Shown: positions 17,622 through 27,800 of the stretch, piece after piece | Numbering within the stretch: the first letter of the stretch is position 1 | Layout: each line of letters begins with the position of its first letter | Origin: Crocinitomicaceae bacterium | GTDB taxonomy: Bacteria; Bacteroidota; Bacteroidia; Flavobacteriales_D; Crocinitomicaceae | NCBI GenBank assembly: GCA_023957475.1 | Contig: JAMLHA010000004.1 | Location: 124,001 to 188,000 of the forward strand | Reading direction: 5' to 3' | DNA length: 64,000 nt | The notes under the pieces: generated by a model | The model's database searches: none | Seen by the model: the letters and a program-made list of their open reading frames with translations, nothing else | What the model was told of the DNA's origin: nothing | Translations under genes and position numbers: made by a program

Positions 17622-18683
17622 TTGGAAAAGACATTTCAAAAAAATATTTTAATTACTGGTGGAGCTGGATTTATTGGTTCTCATGTTGTCAGATTGTTCG
17701 TCAATAAATACCCTCATTATCGCATTGTCAATTTTGACAATCTCACGTATGCTGGTAATCTTAGCAACCTAAAAGATATTGAAAACAAAGAAAACTATGT
17801 ATTTGTAAAAGGAGACATTGTTGCAAATGATGCTGTTACCAATGTGTTTTCTCAGTACAACATTACCGATGTTATTCATCTTGCAGCAGAATCTCATGTA
17901 GATAGATCCATTGAAGGTCCGATGGCTTTTGTTCAAACAAATGTGGTTGGAACTGTCAATCTATTGCAAACTGCAAAAAATCATTGGACTGACTTTACAA
18001 ACCATGTTTTTCACCATGTTTCTACAGACGAAGTGTATGGTTCTTTAGGTAATGATGGCTTATTTACAGAAACCACAGCTTACGATCCAAGAAGTCCGTA
18101 TTCTGCTTCCAAAGCAGCATCCGATCACTTCGTAAGTGCATTTTTTCATACCTATGGATTGCCAATAAAACTATCAAATTGTTCAAACAACTACGGAAGT
18201 CATCATTTTCCTGAAAAATTGATTCCATTAATGATTCATAATATCGTTAACAAAAAACCATTACCCGTTTATGGCAAAGGTGAAAACATCAGAGATTGGT
18301 TATGGGTAGAGGATCATGCACGAGCAATTGACACCATTTTTCACAATGGAAAATTGGGCGAATCATACAACATTGGTGGATTGAATGAATGGAAAAACAT
18401 TGATTTGGTTAAATACCTTTGTCGCTTACTCGATAAAAAACTAAATCGCTCGGAAGGCGAATCGGAACAATTAATAACATACGTAAAAGATCGTTCGGGA
18501 CACGATTTACGTTATGCCATTGATGCCTCAAAACTTGAAAAAGAATTGGGTTGGAAGCCATCTATCACTTTTGAAGAGGGACTTGAAAAAACCGTTGATT
18601 GGTATTTAAACAACCAAGATTGGATCAATGAAGTAACATCAGGTGATTATCAACACTATTACAAAAAAATGTATAACGAATAA
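17622..18683 (+). CDS. rfbB: dTDP-glucose 4,6-dehydratase
   Basis: The 353-residue protein starts at TTG, because the frame has a stop 30 bp upstream and no ATG before the NAD motif. Motifs: ITGGAGFIGSHV (10-21), STDEVYGSLG near 135 with the catalytic Asp-Glu pair, Y-x3-K in YSASKAASDH near 163, and RDWLWVEDHARAI. The enzyme turns dTDP-glucose into dTDP-4-keto-6-deoxyglucose, the first step to rhamnose and other deoxy sugars. The other rml genes are not adjacent. The PHP phosphatase gene follows after 1 bp, which suggests co-transcription. Confidence 0.95.
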   Translation: MEKTFQKNILITGGAGFIGSHVVRLFVNKYPHYRIVNFDNLTYAGNLSNLKDIENKENYVFVKGDIVANDAVTNVFSQYNITDVIHLAAESHVDRSIEGPMAFVQTNVVGTVNLLQTAKNHWTDFTNHVFHHVSTDEVYGSLGNDGLFTETTAYDPRSPYSASKAASDHFVSAFFHTYGLPIKLSNCSNNYGSHHFPEKLIPLMIHNIVNKKPLPVYGKGENIRDWLWVEDHARAIDTIFHNGKLGESYNIGGLNEWKNIDLVKYLCRLLDKKLNRSEGESEQLITYVKDRSGHDLRYAIDASKLEKELGWKPSITFEEGLEKTVDWYLNNQDWINEVTSGDYQHYYKKMYNE

Positions 18684-18684
18684 A

Positions 18685-19431
18685 ATGGGACTATTCAACA
18701 TCTTTAAATCGAAAAAGACGCTACCCAATATTGACTTCGGTCAACTCGTTGTTGACATGCACAGTCACCTCATTCCCGGCATTGATGATGGCGCTCAAAA
18801 CATGGACGAAACCATTGCTCTATTGGCAAAATTTGAATCCATGGGCTATAAAAAAATCATAACAACTCCTCATGTTTACAGCGATTGCTACAAAAACACT
18901 CCCGAAATTATTTTAGGAGGTTTAAAACAAGTAAAACAAACCGCCAAAGACCTTGGTTTATCAATAGAAATTGAAGCAGCAGCCGAATATTACTGCGATG
19001 AATACTTTTTAAAATTAATCAACCAAAAAGAACTTTTAACAATCAATAATAAATATGTGTTGATGGAGTTTTCATTCCATACCGAAATGGAAAACTGGAA
19101 AGAATTTGTATTTGGAGTACAAGCAGCTGGATACACACCCATTATAGCACATTTTGAGCGCTACGTCTATTGGCACGGCTCAACAAAAGTTGCCGAAGAA
19201 ATGATAGCACTTGGAGCTAAATTGCAATTAAACATCAACTCGTTGACAGGGCATTATGGTCCACACATCAAAAAACAAAGTGAGTTATTGATTGACAAAG
19301 AATTGTTTTCCTTTTTGGCTACTGATTGTCACCGTATTCAACATTTGTTATTGATGGAAAACAGTGCAGGATTACCTTATTTACACAAGGTGTTAAATAG
19401 TGGAAAGCTTTTGAATCAGGATTTGGCTTAA
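18685..19431 (+). CDS. PHP-type protein tyrosine phosphatase (YwqE/CpsB-like)
   Basis: I use the ATG at 18685, 1 bp after the rfbB stop, which gives 248 residues (MGLFNIFKSKK). The frame also opens earlier inside rfbB, but that part is a shadow. Metal-ligand motifs of the CpsB/YwqE family are visible: VDMHSHLIPGIDDGA (28-42), ITTPHVYSD near 67, the Glu in EAAAEYYCDE, APIIAHFERY near 155 and LATDCHR near 215. Members remove phosphate from tyrosine on capsule-chain regulators (Wzc/EpsB type). The linkage to rfbB fits a role in surface polysaccharide control. The partner kinase is not in the window. Confidence 0.88.
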   Translation: MGLFNIFKSKKTLPNIDFGQLVVDMHSHLIPGIDDGAQNMDETIALLAKFESMGYKKIITTPHVYSDCYKNTPEIILGGLKQVKQTAKDLGLSIEIEAAAEYYCDEYFLKLINQKELLTINNKYVLMEFSFHTEMENWKEFVFGVQAAGYTPIIAHFERYVYWHGSTKVAEEMIALGAKLQLNINSLTGHYGPHIKKQSELLIDKELFSFLATDCHRIQHLLLMENSAGLPYLHKVLNSGKLLNQDLA

Positions 19432-19456
19432 TTTTCTCTGCTCGGACGCGATTAAT

Positions 19457-19500
19457 TTTTTTCTGTACGGACGCGATTAATCGCGTCCGTACAGAAAAAA
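19457..19500. terminator. Perfect 44-nt palindrome, bidirectional terminator
   Basis: A 22-bp stem with no loop beyond the turn: T6-CTGTACGGACGCGATT and its exact complement, centred between 19478 and 19479. It separates the convergent YwqE-like and phnA-like genes and directly touches the latter's stop codon. A partial copy of the GGACGCGATTAAT core lies at 19444-19456. Confidence 0.85.
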
Positions 19501-20076
19501 TCAAACTTTCTTCACGTATTGTGTAAGGATAACAATTTGTTGCCCTTCTACTCTACCTTCGATGTAATTTGGGTTATCTCTATCCAATGTTATTCTTCTA
19601 ACAGCTGTCCCACGTTTTGCTACCAAACTTGAACCTTTCACAGGTAAATCTTTGATTAAAACAACAGTATCACCAGCTTCCAAATCAACACCGTTTGAAT
19701 CTTTGTGAACAATTGCTTCTTCTGATTCATTTGCTGTGCTTTCAGATTTTGCCCATTGCAAATCAGCTTCTTCAATGTACATCATTTCCAATAAATCGTT
19801 AGGCCAACCTTCATTTCTAAGACGGTTTAACATACGCCAAACAACAACTTTAACAGCAGCATTTTCATTCCACATACTGTCGTTTAAACAACGCCAATGA
19901 TTGGCATTCATTTTACTTTCATCATTGATTTGCTCAAAACAAGTATCGCAAACTAAAATAGAATTCTCAACACTTTCTTCTGTTTTTGGAGATACAGTAT
20001 AAACTTGTAAATTTTGTGAAGATGCGCACAATTCGCATTGATTATTTGCACGTTCTTTTAACTGATTTAATGCCAT
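19501..20076 (-). CDS. phnA: PhnA-type zinc-ribbon protein
   Basis: The 191-residue protein has an N-terminal zinc ribbon with C-x2-C pairs (CELCASS near 14-17 and VCDTCFEQ near 43-46). Its C-terminal PhnA domain begins KDSNGVDLEAGDTVVLIKDLPVKG (near 125-150) and goes through the RGTAVRRITL and VEGQQIVILTQYVKKV strands. The family was named from the E. coli phn region but is not required for phosphonate use, and its function is unsettled. The gene stands alone, with the perfect palindrome as its terminator. Confidence 0.9.
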   Translation of the reverse strand: MALNQLKERANNQCELCASSQNLQVYTVSPKTEESVENSILVCDTCFEQINDESKMNANHWRCLNDSMWNENAAVKVVVWRMLNRLRNEGWPNDLLEMMYIEEADLQWAKSESTANESEEAIVHKDSNGVDLEAGDTVVLIKDLPVKGSSLVAKRGTAVRRITLDRDNPNYIEGRVEGQQIVILTQYVKKV

Positions 20077-20222
20077 TTTATTTATTTTTTTGCTAAAGAT
20101 AGTGTTTTAATTTTAATTGAATTTTGCTCTGGATTTCCCACAATAAACCATTTAGAAGCATAAATATCACCTTCAACACACGATTTTAAGTTATTTTTTA
20201 TTATAATTCAATTCCATATACT

Positions 20223-20230
20223 TATCTTTG
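20223..20230 (+). promoter_or_regulatory. Candidate -7 box for thrS operon
   Basis: TATCTTTG fits the Bacteroidota TAnnTTTG element and lies 38 bp upstream of the thrS ATG. No good TTG -33 box is found at 19-22 bp, so this is tentative. Confidence 0.35.
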
Positions 20231-20267
20231 CAAACTTAATTTATAATAGTTTATAGTATTTTACACA

Positions 20268-22211
20268 ATGATTAACATCACACTTCCAGACGGATCAGTC
20301 AGACAGTATGACAGCGGGGTTACTCCAATGGATGTTGCTATGAGCATATCTGAGGGGTTGGCAAGAAACGTACTTGCAGCAAAATTAAACGACAAAGTAG
20401 TAGATGCAAACACACCTATTACGAACGATGTTGCTTTGCAATTACTGACGTGGAATGATACTGATGGTAAATCAACAATGTGGCACTCTTCTGCGCATTT
20501 AATGGCTGAAGCGTTGGAATTCTATTATCCAGGTATAAAATTAGCAATTGGTCCTCCTGTAACAAACGGTTTTTACTACGATGTTGATTTCATGGATTAC
20601 ACCATTCAAGAAAAAGACTTAGAAAAAATCGAGCAAAAAATGAAGGAATTGGCAAAATTGAAAAGTCCTTATGTTCGCAAGGAAGTTTCAAAAGCCGATG
20701 CTATTGCTTATTTTACAGAAAAACAAGACCCTTATAAATTAGAGCTAATTGATGGTTTGGAAGATGGCAATATTACTTTCTACACACAAGGTAATTTCAC
20801 CGACTTATGTCGTGGACCACACATTCCAAATACAGGTTTTATTAAAGCGATAAAATTAACAGCCATTGCAGGTGCTTACTGGCGTGGTGATGAAAAAAAC
20901 AAGCAATTAACACGTATTTACGGGATCACTTTTCCTAAGGCTCAAGAATTGGAAGAGTACTTAGAAAGAGTTGAAGAAGCAAAACGTCGTGACCACCGAA
21001 AATTGGGAAAAGAGTTGGAATTATTTACCTTCTCTCAAACAGTTGGTCAAGGTTTACCACTTTGGTTACCTAAAGGAGCTGCATTGCGTGAGCGTTTGGA
21101 AAATTTCTTGAAAAGAGCACAGAAAAAATCAGGTTACTTGCAAGTAATCACACCGCATATTGGTAACAAAGATTTGTATGTAACTTCTGGTCACTATGCT
21201 AAATACGGGGCAGATTCATTTCAACCAATTAGAACTCCAGATGTGAACGAGGAATTTTTGTTAAAACCAATGAATTGTCCTCACCACTGTGAGATTTTTA
21301 AATCACGTCCTCGTTCATACAAAGAACTACCAACGCGATTTGCAGAATTTGGAACAGTTTACCGTTACGAACAATCTGGTGAGTTGCATGGTTTAACGCG
21401 TGTGCGTGGATTTACACAAGACGATGCGCATATTTTTTGTACACAAGATCAAGTAAAAGATGAGTTTAAGAAAGTAATCGACTTAGTGTTGTATATTTTC
21501 AAAACATTGTCTTTCAATAATTACAAGGCACAAATTTCATTGCGTGACCCTGAAAATCCTTCAAAATATATTGGAAGTGATGAAAACTGGGAAAAAGCTG
21601 AAAGTGCCATTATTGAAGCGGCAGAAGAAAAGGGATTACCTACTGTAGTAGAATACGGAGAAGCAGCATTTTATGGGCCAAAATTGGATTTCATGGTGCA
21701 AGATGCTTTGGGTAGAGAATGGCAATTGGGAACAATCCAAGTGGATTACAACTTACCAGAGCGTTTTGAGTTGGAATACATTGGTGCAGACAACCAAAAA
21801 CATCGCCCAGTAATGCTTCACAGAGCGCCTTTTGGATCTATGGAACGATTTGTAGCGGTATTGTTGGAACACTGTGCTGGCGACTTTCCATTGTGGTTGA
21901 CAGGAAGTCAATTTGTCGTGCTACCAATTTCTGAAAAATACAACGAGTATGCAGAAAAAGTTTCACAGTATCTAAATAATTACGATATTCGCGGTTCCGT
22001 TGACGACCGAAATGAGAAAATCGGGAAGAAAATACGTGAGGCTGAGCTCAATAAAATACCGTTCATGCTTATCGTTGGAGAGCAAGAAGAGCAAAACAAT
22101 CAAGTTGCTGTTCGCCAACGTCATGAAGGAGATTTGGGGGCAATGAGTATGGATGAATTTAAAATTTTAATAGAAAAATTAGTAGAAAAAGAACTTGTAT
22201 TTAACGTATAG
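20268..22211 (+). CDS. thrS: Threonine-tRNA ligase
   Basis: The 647-residue protein is full length: a TGS domain (1-62), a second additional domain with HSSAH at 73-77 for editing, then the class II core with motif 2 around [30 protein letters not shown], the zinc Cys in [10 protein letters not shown], motif 3 [12 protein letters not shown], and the C-terminal anticodon-binding domain (from about 545). It charges tRNA-Thr. infC begins 9 bp after its stop, so thrS, infC, rpmI and rplT form the usual translation operon. Confidence 0.98.
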   Translation: MINITLPDGSVRQYDSGVTPMDVAMSISEGLARNVLAAKLNDKVVDANTPITNDVALQLLTWNDTDGKSTMWHSSAHLMAEALEFYYPGIKLAIGPPVTNGFYYDVDFMDYTIQEKDLEKIEQKMKELAKLKSPYVRKEVSKADAIAYFTEKQDPYKLELIDGLEDGNITFYTQGNFTDLCRGPHIPNTGFIKAIKLTAIAGAYWRGDEKNKQLTRIYGITFPKAQELEEYLERVEEAKRRDHRKLGKELELFTFSQTVGQGLPLWLPKGAALRERLENFLKRAQKKSGYLQVITPHIGNKDLYVTSGHYAKYGADSFQPIRTPDVNEEFLLKPMNCPHHCEIFKSRPRSYKELPTRFAEFGTVYRYEQSGELHGLTRVRGFTQDDAHIFCTQDQVKDEFKKVIDLVLYIFKTLSFNNYKAQISLRDPENPSKYIGSDENWEKAESAIIEAAEEKGLPTVVEYGEAAFYGPKLDFMVQDALGREWQLGTIQVDYNLPERFELEYIGADNQKHRPVMLHRAPFGSMERFVAVLLEHCAGDFPLWLTGSQFVVLPISEKYNEYAEKVSQYLNNYDIRGSVDDRNEKIGKKIREAELNKIPFMLIVGEQEEQNNQVAVRQRHEGDLGAMSMDEFKILIEKLVEKELVFNV

Positions 22212-22220
22212 TTTAACTGA

Positions 22221-22769
22221 ATGAGTAAAATAAGAGGAGGAAAACCAGTTCGTAAGGAACAACAAGACGAACACAGAATTAACGAAAGAATTACGGCTCC
22301 ACAAATCCGTTTAGTAATGGAAGGAGAAGAGCCTAAAGTACTGACAGTAAGAGAAGCATTGGTATTAGCAGAAGAAGCTGAATTGGATTTAGTGGAAATC
22401 TCCCCAAATGCTGTTCCTCCGGTTTGTAAACTCATGGATTACCGTAAATTCTTGTACACTCAGAAGAAAAAACAAAAAGAGTTAAAAGCAAAGCAATCGA
22501 AAGTAACTATTAAAGAAATTCGTTTTGGTCCGAATACAGATGACCACGACTTTAATTTTAAATTAGGACACGCTAAGAAATTCTTAGAAGAAGGAAGTAA
22601 GGTAAAAGCTTATGTATTCTTTAGAGGACGTACAATTGTGTTTAAAGATAGAGGTGAAATATTGTTATTGAAATTCGCTCAAGAATTGGCAGAAATTGGT
22701 GCTTTAGAGCAAATGCCAAAATTAGAAGGCAAGCGAATGACGATCATGATTAACCCGAAAAAGAAGTAA
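22221..22769 (+). CDS. infC: Translation initiation factor IF-3
   Basis: The 182-residue protein has the usual two IF-3 domains joined by a lysine-rich linker: N-terminal [32 protein letters not shown] and C-terminal [28 protein letters not shown] and [18 protein letters not shown]. It binds the 30S subunit and checks start codons. Unlike the enterobacterial gene it has a plain ATG start here. It lies between thrS and rpmI. Confidence 0.98.
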   Translation: MSKIRGGKPVRKEQQDEHRINERITAPQIRLVMEGEEPKVLTVREALVLAEEAELDLVEISPNAVPPVCKLMDYRKFLYTQKKKQKELKAKQSKVTIKEIRFGPNTDDHDFNFKLGHAKKFLEEGSKVKAYVFFRGRTIVFKDRGEILLLKFAQELAEIGALEQMPKLEGKRMTIMINPKKK

Positions 22770-22834
22770 TTATTTATCAATTGATAATTGGTAATAGAAG
22801 AAGCTATATAGAGGTAACTAAAAATTGAAGAGAG

Positions 22835-23032
22835 ATGCCAAAAATGAAGACTAAATCTAGTGCAAAGAAAAGATTTTCTATCACTGGAAGCGGTAAAATT
22901 AAAAGAAAACACGCATTCAAAAGTCACATCTTAACAAAGAAATCGACTAAAAGAAAGCGTAACTTGACACACGCAGGATTAGTACATACTGCTGATGAGT
23001 CAAACATTAAATTACAATTGGGATTAAAATAA
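22835..23032 (+). CDS. rpmI: 50S ribosomal protein L35
   Basis: The 65-residue basic protein has the L35 pattern [33 protein letters not shown] and [11 protein letters not shown]. It is part of the large subunit. It lies 65 bp after infC and 93 bp before rplT in the common order. Confidence 0.98.
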   Translation: MPKMKTKSSAKKRFSITGSGKIKRKHAFKSHILTKKSTKRKRNLTHAGLVHTADESNIKLQLGLK

Positions 23033-23125
23033 TAGAATCCCAGGTTTATTAATTGTTTAACCCGGTAACGAGTACAAAGTTGATTGAAACAAAATCACAC
23101 TCTTTATCAAAAAAATTAAAAGAAT

Positions 23126-23473
23126 ATGCCAAGATCAGTAAATCATGTAGCTTCAAGAGCACGTCGTAAGAATGTGTTGAAGCTTGCCAAAGGATACTTT
23201 GGACGTAGAAAAAACGTTTGGACAGTAGCAAAGAATGCCGTTGAAAAAGGGTTGACTTATGCTTACGAAGGACGTAAACAAAAGAAAAGAAACTTCCGTT
23301 CATTATGGATTGCTCGTATTAATGCGGGTGCTCGTATGAATGGAATGAGCTATTCTCAATTCATGGGTGCAGTTCACAAAAGTGGAATCGAGTTAAATCG
23401 TAAAGTTCTTGCTGATTTAGCAATGAACAACCCTGAAGCTTTCAAAGCTGTTGTGGACGCAGTTAAAAAATAA
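23126..23473 (+). CDS. rplT: 50S ribosomal protein L20
   Basis: The 115-residue protein is a typical L20: [42 protein letters not shown] and [21 protein letters not shown]20 is needed for early assembly of the 50S subunit. It is the last gene of the thrS operon and the last core gene before the palindrome-rich region. A terminator follows. Confidence 0.98.
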   Translation: MPRSVNHVASRARRKNVLKLAKGYFGRRKNVWTVAKNAVEKGLTYAYEGRKQKKRNFRSLWIARINAGARMNGMSYSQFMGAVHKSGIELNRKVLADLAMNNPEAFKAVVDAVKK

Positions 23474-23495
23474 TTAATTAATTTCTCTATATAGT

Positions 23496-23530
23496 AAATA
23501 GGCTGTCCGTATCGGATGGCCTATTTTTTT
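23496..23530 (+). terminator. Intrinsic terminator of the thrS-rplT operon
   Basis: The stem AAATAGGC/GCCTATTT (23496-23503 with 23519-23526), with an inner TCCG/CGGA, is followed by a run of T. It starts 22 bp after the rplT stop. Confidence 0.88.
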
Positions 23531-23597
23531 ATACTGGTTTTTTGAATAATGTTTTTGAATCTACTGCTTAATCGTGCCAAAGCCTATTAACTCATAT

Positions 23598-23730
23598 ACT
23601 AACGGTTCTCAGCTATACGCAGGCAGGGATTTTAACCACTGAACTTCCTACGAAGAACTGAACCTTAAATTTACTACTTTCCTTTCCTACGAAGCACGAA
23701 ACCCCTGCTTGCGTATAGGTGATGTTATCG
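23598..23730. repeat. A element A0 (attC-like palindrome)
   Basis: 133 bp. The left end ACTAACGGTTCTCAG is followed by arm CTATACGCAGGCAGGG. On the right, CCCCTGCTTGCGTATAG precedes GTGATGTTATCG. Arms pair over about 16 bp, with a left spacer longer than the right. First element after the core region. Nearly the same as A2. Confidence 0.85.
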
Positions 23731-23786
23731 CTTCGGTGTTCTTTTTCGTCCGTTGGTTTGTCGGTCGTTTTGGTCGTGCGGTTGGA

Positions 23787-23853
23787 CAGACACACTCTTT
23801 GCCAAGTTTTGGTTTTAGCGTTGGCTGGTGCGACTTGGCAATGTGTGTGGCTG
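23787..23853. repeat. B element B0
   Basis: 67 bp. Outer arm CAGACACAC, spacer TCTTT, inner arm GCCAAG, a loop with GCGTTGGC, inner arm CTTGGC, spacer AATGT, outer arm GTGTGGCTG. It lies between A0 and the stop of the HEPN-like gene. Confidence 0.8.
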
Positions 23854-23874
23854 TAGAGCGTTGGCATATTTGAT

Positions 23875-24807
23875 TTATTTATATTCTTCATCAATTTCCT
23901 TTAGCATAATCTCTAATTCGTCAAATTCCTTGTCAAATGCTATCATAAAAATTTCAGCATTCTTGTTGTCCAAAAGTTCATTGTTATCATACCAATTTTG
24001 CATCCTTTCTAAAATGTAATTAATGTTTTTCAATGTGTATTCCATGCTTTCAGGTATTGAGCTTTTAAATCTATTTTTAAGTTCTTCTTCAACTTCTTTC
24101 ATTTTTGAAGCGACTATTTTAATACTTCCTTCTGCTTGAAAAGCTCTTTGCGTATCTGAATAGCCCCTTTTAATCAACTGAATTGAATAGTTTAAATTAG
24201 ATACGATTGAGTGAAGACTTTCACTTTTATGTTTTTCTTTATGTTGGTTCATCTTTTCGTTAATCATTTTAATTACTTTATTTAATACGTTTGTTGCTAA
24301 GTTATTCTGTTCGTCAATAATTTTCTTTAAGTCCACTTTTTTGACCACAAATTCAGGAGAATAGCCTGCATAAGTGAATTTATATTTTGAGTTTGGACCT
24401 TTATCAATAAAGTAAAATTCAGGCTTACGATTTACAATTCTTGTTGATGGATGACCAACTATATCATTTCTTATTTCTCTGTTTTTAGAATCAAACTCAA
24501 AAAGGGTAAAGAAATCTGTAATGCTTTTAAATTTCTCTCGTGAAATATTTTGAAACAAACCAAATAAACCATCTTGTTGGCAAAAAGTAGCTTGTAAAAC
24601 ACCATATATATTTAAAACAGAACGCCTAGGCACTTTTGATTCGGGAATTGCAATAAATTCATCAATTGCATCTTGACAATCTTCAATCAAGTCCAAAGAA
24701 GTAAAACACTTTTCATAATCTCCAAAATCTTCATTGAAGTGATTTGGTTGAAACATTCTGTTATGAATGTCATTATTTATTTTTCTACTTAATTCCTGAA
24801 CTGTCAT
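23875..24807 (-). CDS. HEPN-like protein, partner of the type ISP enzyme
   Basis: The 310-residue all-alpha protein overlaps the upstream methylase gene by 4 bp (ATGA), so the two are translationally coupled. Near residue 112 is RNDIVGHPSTR, which fits the HEPN RNase pattern R-polar-x4-H. The rest is helical with Lys- and Glu-rich coiled segments (about 170-300). HEPN proteins in defence loci often cut RNA or act as toxins. I infer a backup or regulatory role for the restriction enzyme. The HEPN call rests on one short motif and context. It could instead be an unrelated accessory helix bundle. Confidence 0.55.
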   Translation of the reverse strand: MTVQELSRKINNDIHNRMFQPNHFNEDFGDYEKCFTSLDLIEDCQDAIDEFIAIPESKVPRRSVLNIYGVLQATFCQQDGLFGLFQNISREKFKSITDFFTLFEFDSKNREIRNDIVGHPSTRIVNRKPEFYFIDKGPNSKYKFTYAGYSPEFVVKKVDLKKIIDEQNNLATNVLNKVIKMINEKMNQHKEKHKSESLHSIVSNLNYSIQLIKRGYSDTQRAFQAEGSIKIVASKMKEVEEELKNRFKSSIPESMEYTLKNINYILERMQNWYDNNELLDNKNAEIFMIAFDKEFDELEIMLKEIDEEYK

Positions 24808-27800
24808 AAGAAATCAATTTTATCAATCTCCTTCATTAATCTATCCGTTTCCGAAAGTGCCACAATGATTTTCTGATAATGCAAAATGTCGTCAAACTCC
24901 AATTTGCGGTCTTTTCGGTCATTCAGCCATTTTTGAGCTGGTTGATAGCCACCAATGTAAAACTCCCAAGCGTTTAGAGGAACATTGTCAAAATACTGTA
25001 TATCATTGATGAAAACTTTACCGTCTTTGAATTTGGGTTTGCCAACTACATTATCTCCGTCTATTGGGTATTGAGTTATGTATTGTTCAACTGTTGGGCT
25101 TTCCAATAAATGGATTTGGCGTATTTCTCCGCCTAATTTGACCAATTGCCAAAACGTTTCTTTTTCTTTTGGGTATGGCACTCTCGGAAAATCTATTTTT
25201 AAAAACTCTTTATATTTCTCTCGGTAAGTTGGCGAATGCAAAACTGCATAGATGTAATCTAAAATATCAATTGGGGCAAAGGTGTTTTCGGTGGTTTCTT
25301 TCTCGTTGGTGAAAGTTAAACCTAATTTCTCTGCTATTTGATTTACAATTTCAGGGTTTAGATTTGGTGTTCTTTCATTTGATTGTTCAATGGTTTGTTG
25401 TCCGTTGGTTTCTGGGTAGAGATAGAGAGGAAAAATAGAAGTCAAAAACCGATCACTTAATCTTGCATCAGCCAATGAAGTAGTGATAAAAAGGCTACTG
25501 TAATTTTTCTCTTTGTTTATTCTAATTGATGCCAATCCTAAATTATCACCGTTTAAAAAATGCCGCATACTCTTTTCTCTACTTCTCTCAATTAGTGAAG
25601 TGTCCCAATAAATATTTCTGTTATCGAATGGTCTATACGCAATTGTTTTTATTAATTCTGGCATAATTTCAATATCATAATTACTTAAAATATTATCTTT
25701 TAAACCTTCTCTTGTTTCGCTTATCAATATTTTGTCTTTCGCGGTTACAATTCCTGCGGTATTTGATAAAAACAATTCTGTTAATTGAAATCCTTTGTCA
25801 TATTCAGATTGCTCATCAAAGTTTTTATATGTGAAATAATAATTTGGTGCTACATTCGGGAGTAGTTGATAGGGAACGGTTTTAAGAGTATTATCCGATA
25901 GAAAATCGTACTTTAAATCTCTTTTACCATAAAGATCAAAATGAAAAAGTTTACCTAATTCATTTGCTTTTTTATTTCCTGTTTTTACAAAAATATTTAT
26001 TGAGACGCCTTGTTCAATGTCAAATACATTTATATCTACACTTCCATCTGGGGCAGTTTCTTTTTTCTTTGAATTTCCGTGCAAATCAATTGTATAAATC
26101 TTATCGTACGTTTTTAGCAGATTCCATCGCATTCCTCTAAAAGTAGGGTTATCTAAGAATCCGTGTGGATTGATAAAAGCCAAAACACCACTTCCATTTT
26201 TCTCAATAAAATGTTGTCCGTATCTCAAAAACTTTACATAATCATCATTTATCCATTTTGGGTTTCGTTCTTTTAGTTTTTCTTTTCCGCCTGGTTCTTT
26301 TTTGTAATCATCCATTAGGCTCATAATCCATTCACCTTTATTGGCACTTTCTCCGCTATACGGTGGATTTCCAATTACACACATTACTGGCGTATCTCTT
26401 TTGATGTGATTGGCTTCGTTTGCTTCGGTGCTTAACCAATTGGCAAATAAAGTTCCTGTGTCTTGGTGATGTTCTTCCAAGCTGTTGGTAAGGTAAACTC
26501 TAAATCGTTGGTTTGTTGTTGGTTTGTAGCCTGTTTCGGTTAAAAGCAAATCCAATTTCAAATGAGCCATTGCATAACTCGCCATTAGCAACTCAAAACC
26601 GTTCAAACGTGGCAATAAATGCGTTTCTACATAATTGCTCCAAATACCTTGTTGTCCTTGAAATTTTTTATGAATGTGTTTAACCACTTCTGCAAGAAAA
26701 GTTCCTGTTCCTGTGGCTGGGTCAAGAATTTGGACTTTGTGAACTTCTTGCTCCACTTTTTTGCCTTGCACATCAACTTTGATTTTTGTTTTGCTTGTAT
26801 CGGCTAAACCTTGAGGCAAATCAAATTCGGTTTTTAGAATGTCGTCAACAGCACGAACAATGAAATTAACAACAGGTTGCGGTGTGTACCATACGCCACG
26901 AGATTTACGCAATTTCGGGTCGTATTCGCTTAGAAAAGTTTCGTAAAAATGGATAATCGGGTCTTCCATTTTTGTTGATTTCCCGTAGTTCTTTAAAATT
27001 TCTTCTACGTTACAAGCCAAGAAAATATCTGTCAAACTATCTACAATCCATTTTATACGGTCGTCAATGTCAGGTCCTGCTATGTAGCCAAACAACTTTC
27101 TCAAAAACGGATTTGATTTTGGAATCAATTCAGCCGCTTCTTGTCTGCTGAAAGTTCCCAAAGTTGGGTCGTGCAAACGAGCCGCAAACATTCCGTAAGC
27201 AATGGTTTGAGCGTAAACGTCTGCAAAACCTTGCGGTGTAATGTCGTGAATCAAAATTTGTTTGAAAGCCAACATTTGGTCTTTCAATGTACTGTCTTCG
27301 TGATTTATTTCATCACTTGTCAGAGCTTTACCAATAATATCAGAAAGAAGGCGGGCTTTGCCCGCCATCATTTCTGCTAATTTTTTACTGCTTTTTATTG
27401 TCTGTCCTACGTGTGAGCAAAAGTCTTTGATTAGATTTTCAAAACTTGCAAAATTTTCAGTAAAGGGTTTGATGCCTTTTTCTGTTATTTCTCCGATTGA
27501 AATTTTAGTAATAAATTCTCCGTCTCGGTAAAGATGAAAACTTAGATAGTCCGTGAAAATTAAGTTGTTTAATGAAGCCTTGTAACGGTCGAACTGTTCT
27601 TTGTTTCCTGTTTTCTTTGTTCCGTCAAGGTCTTTATCGCCAATGTCTTTAGCTTCAATAAATCCAACTGGAATATCTTTTTTAGTCAAAATGTAGTCAG
27701 GTGCTCCGCAACTTTGTCTTTTCGGCTCGTTGGTCGCTCTGATTGTCGGCACTAAACTTTCTAAAAGTTGTTGCAAGTCTCCACGAAAAGTATGTTCGGT

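Noticed and set aside
23613-23894. Minus-strand frame across A0-B0 (and its twin at 39335-39613)
   Set aside because: Both are translations of the palindromes themselves; their similarity comes from the repeated DNA.
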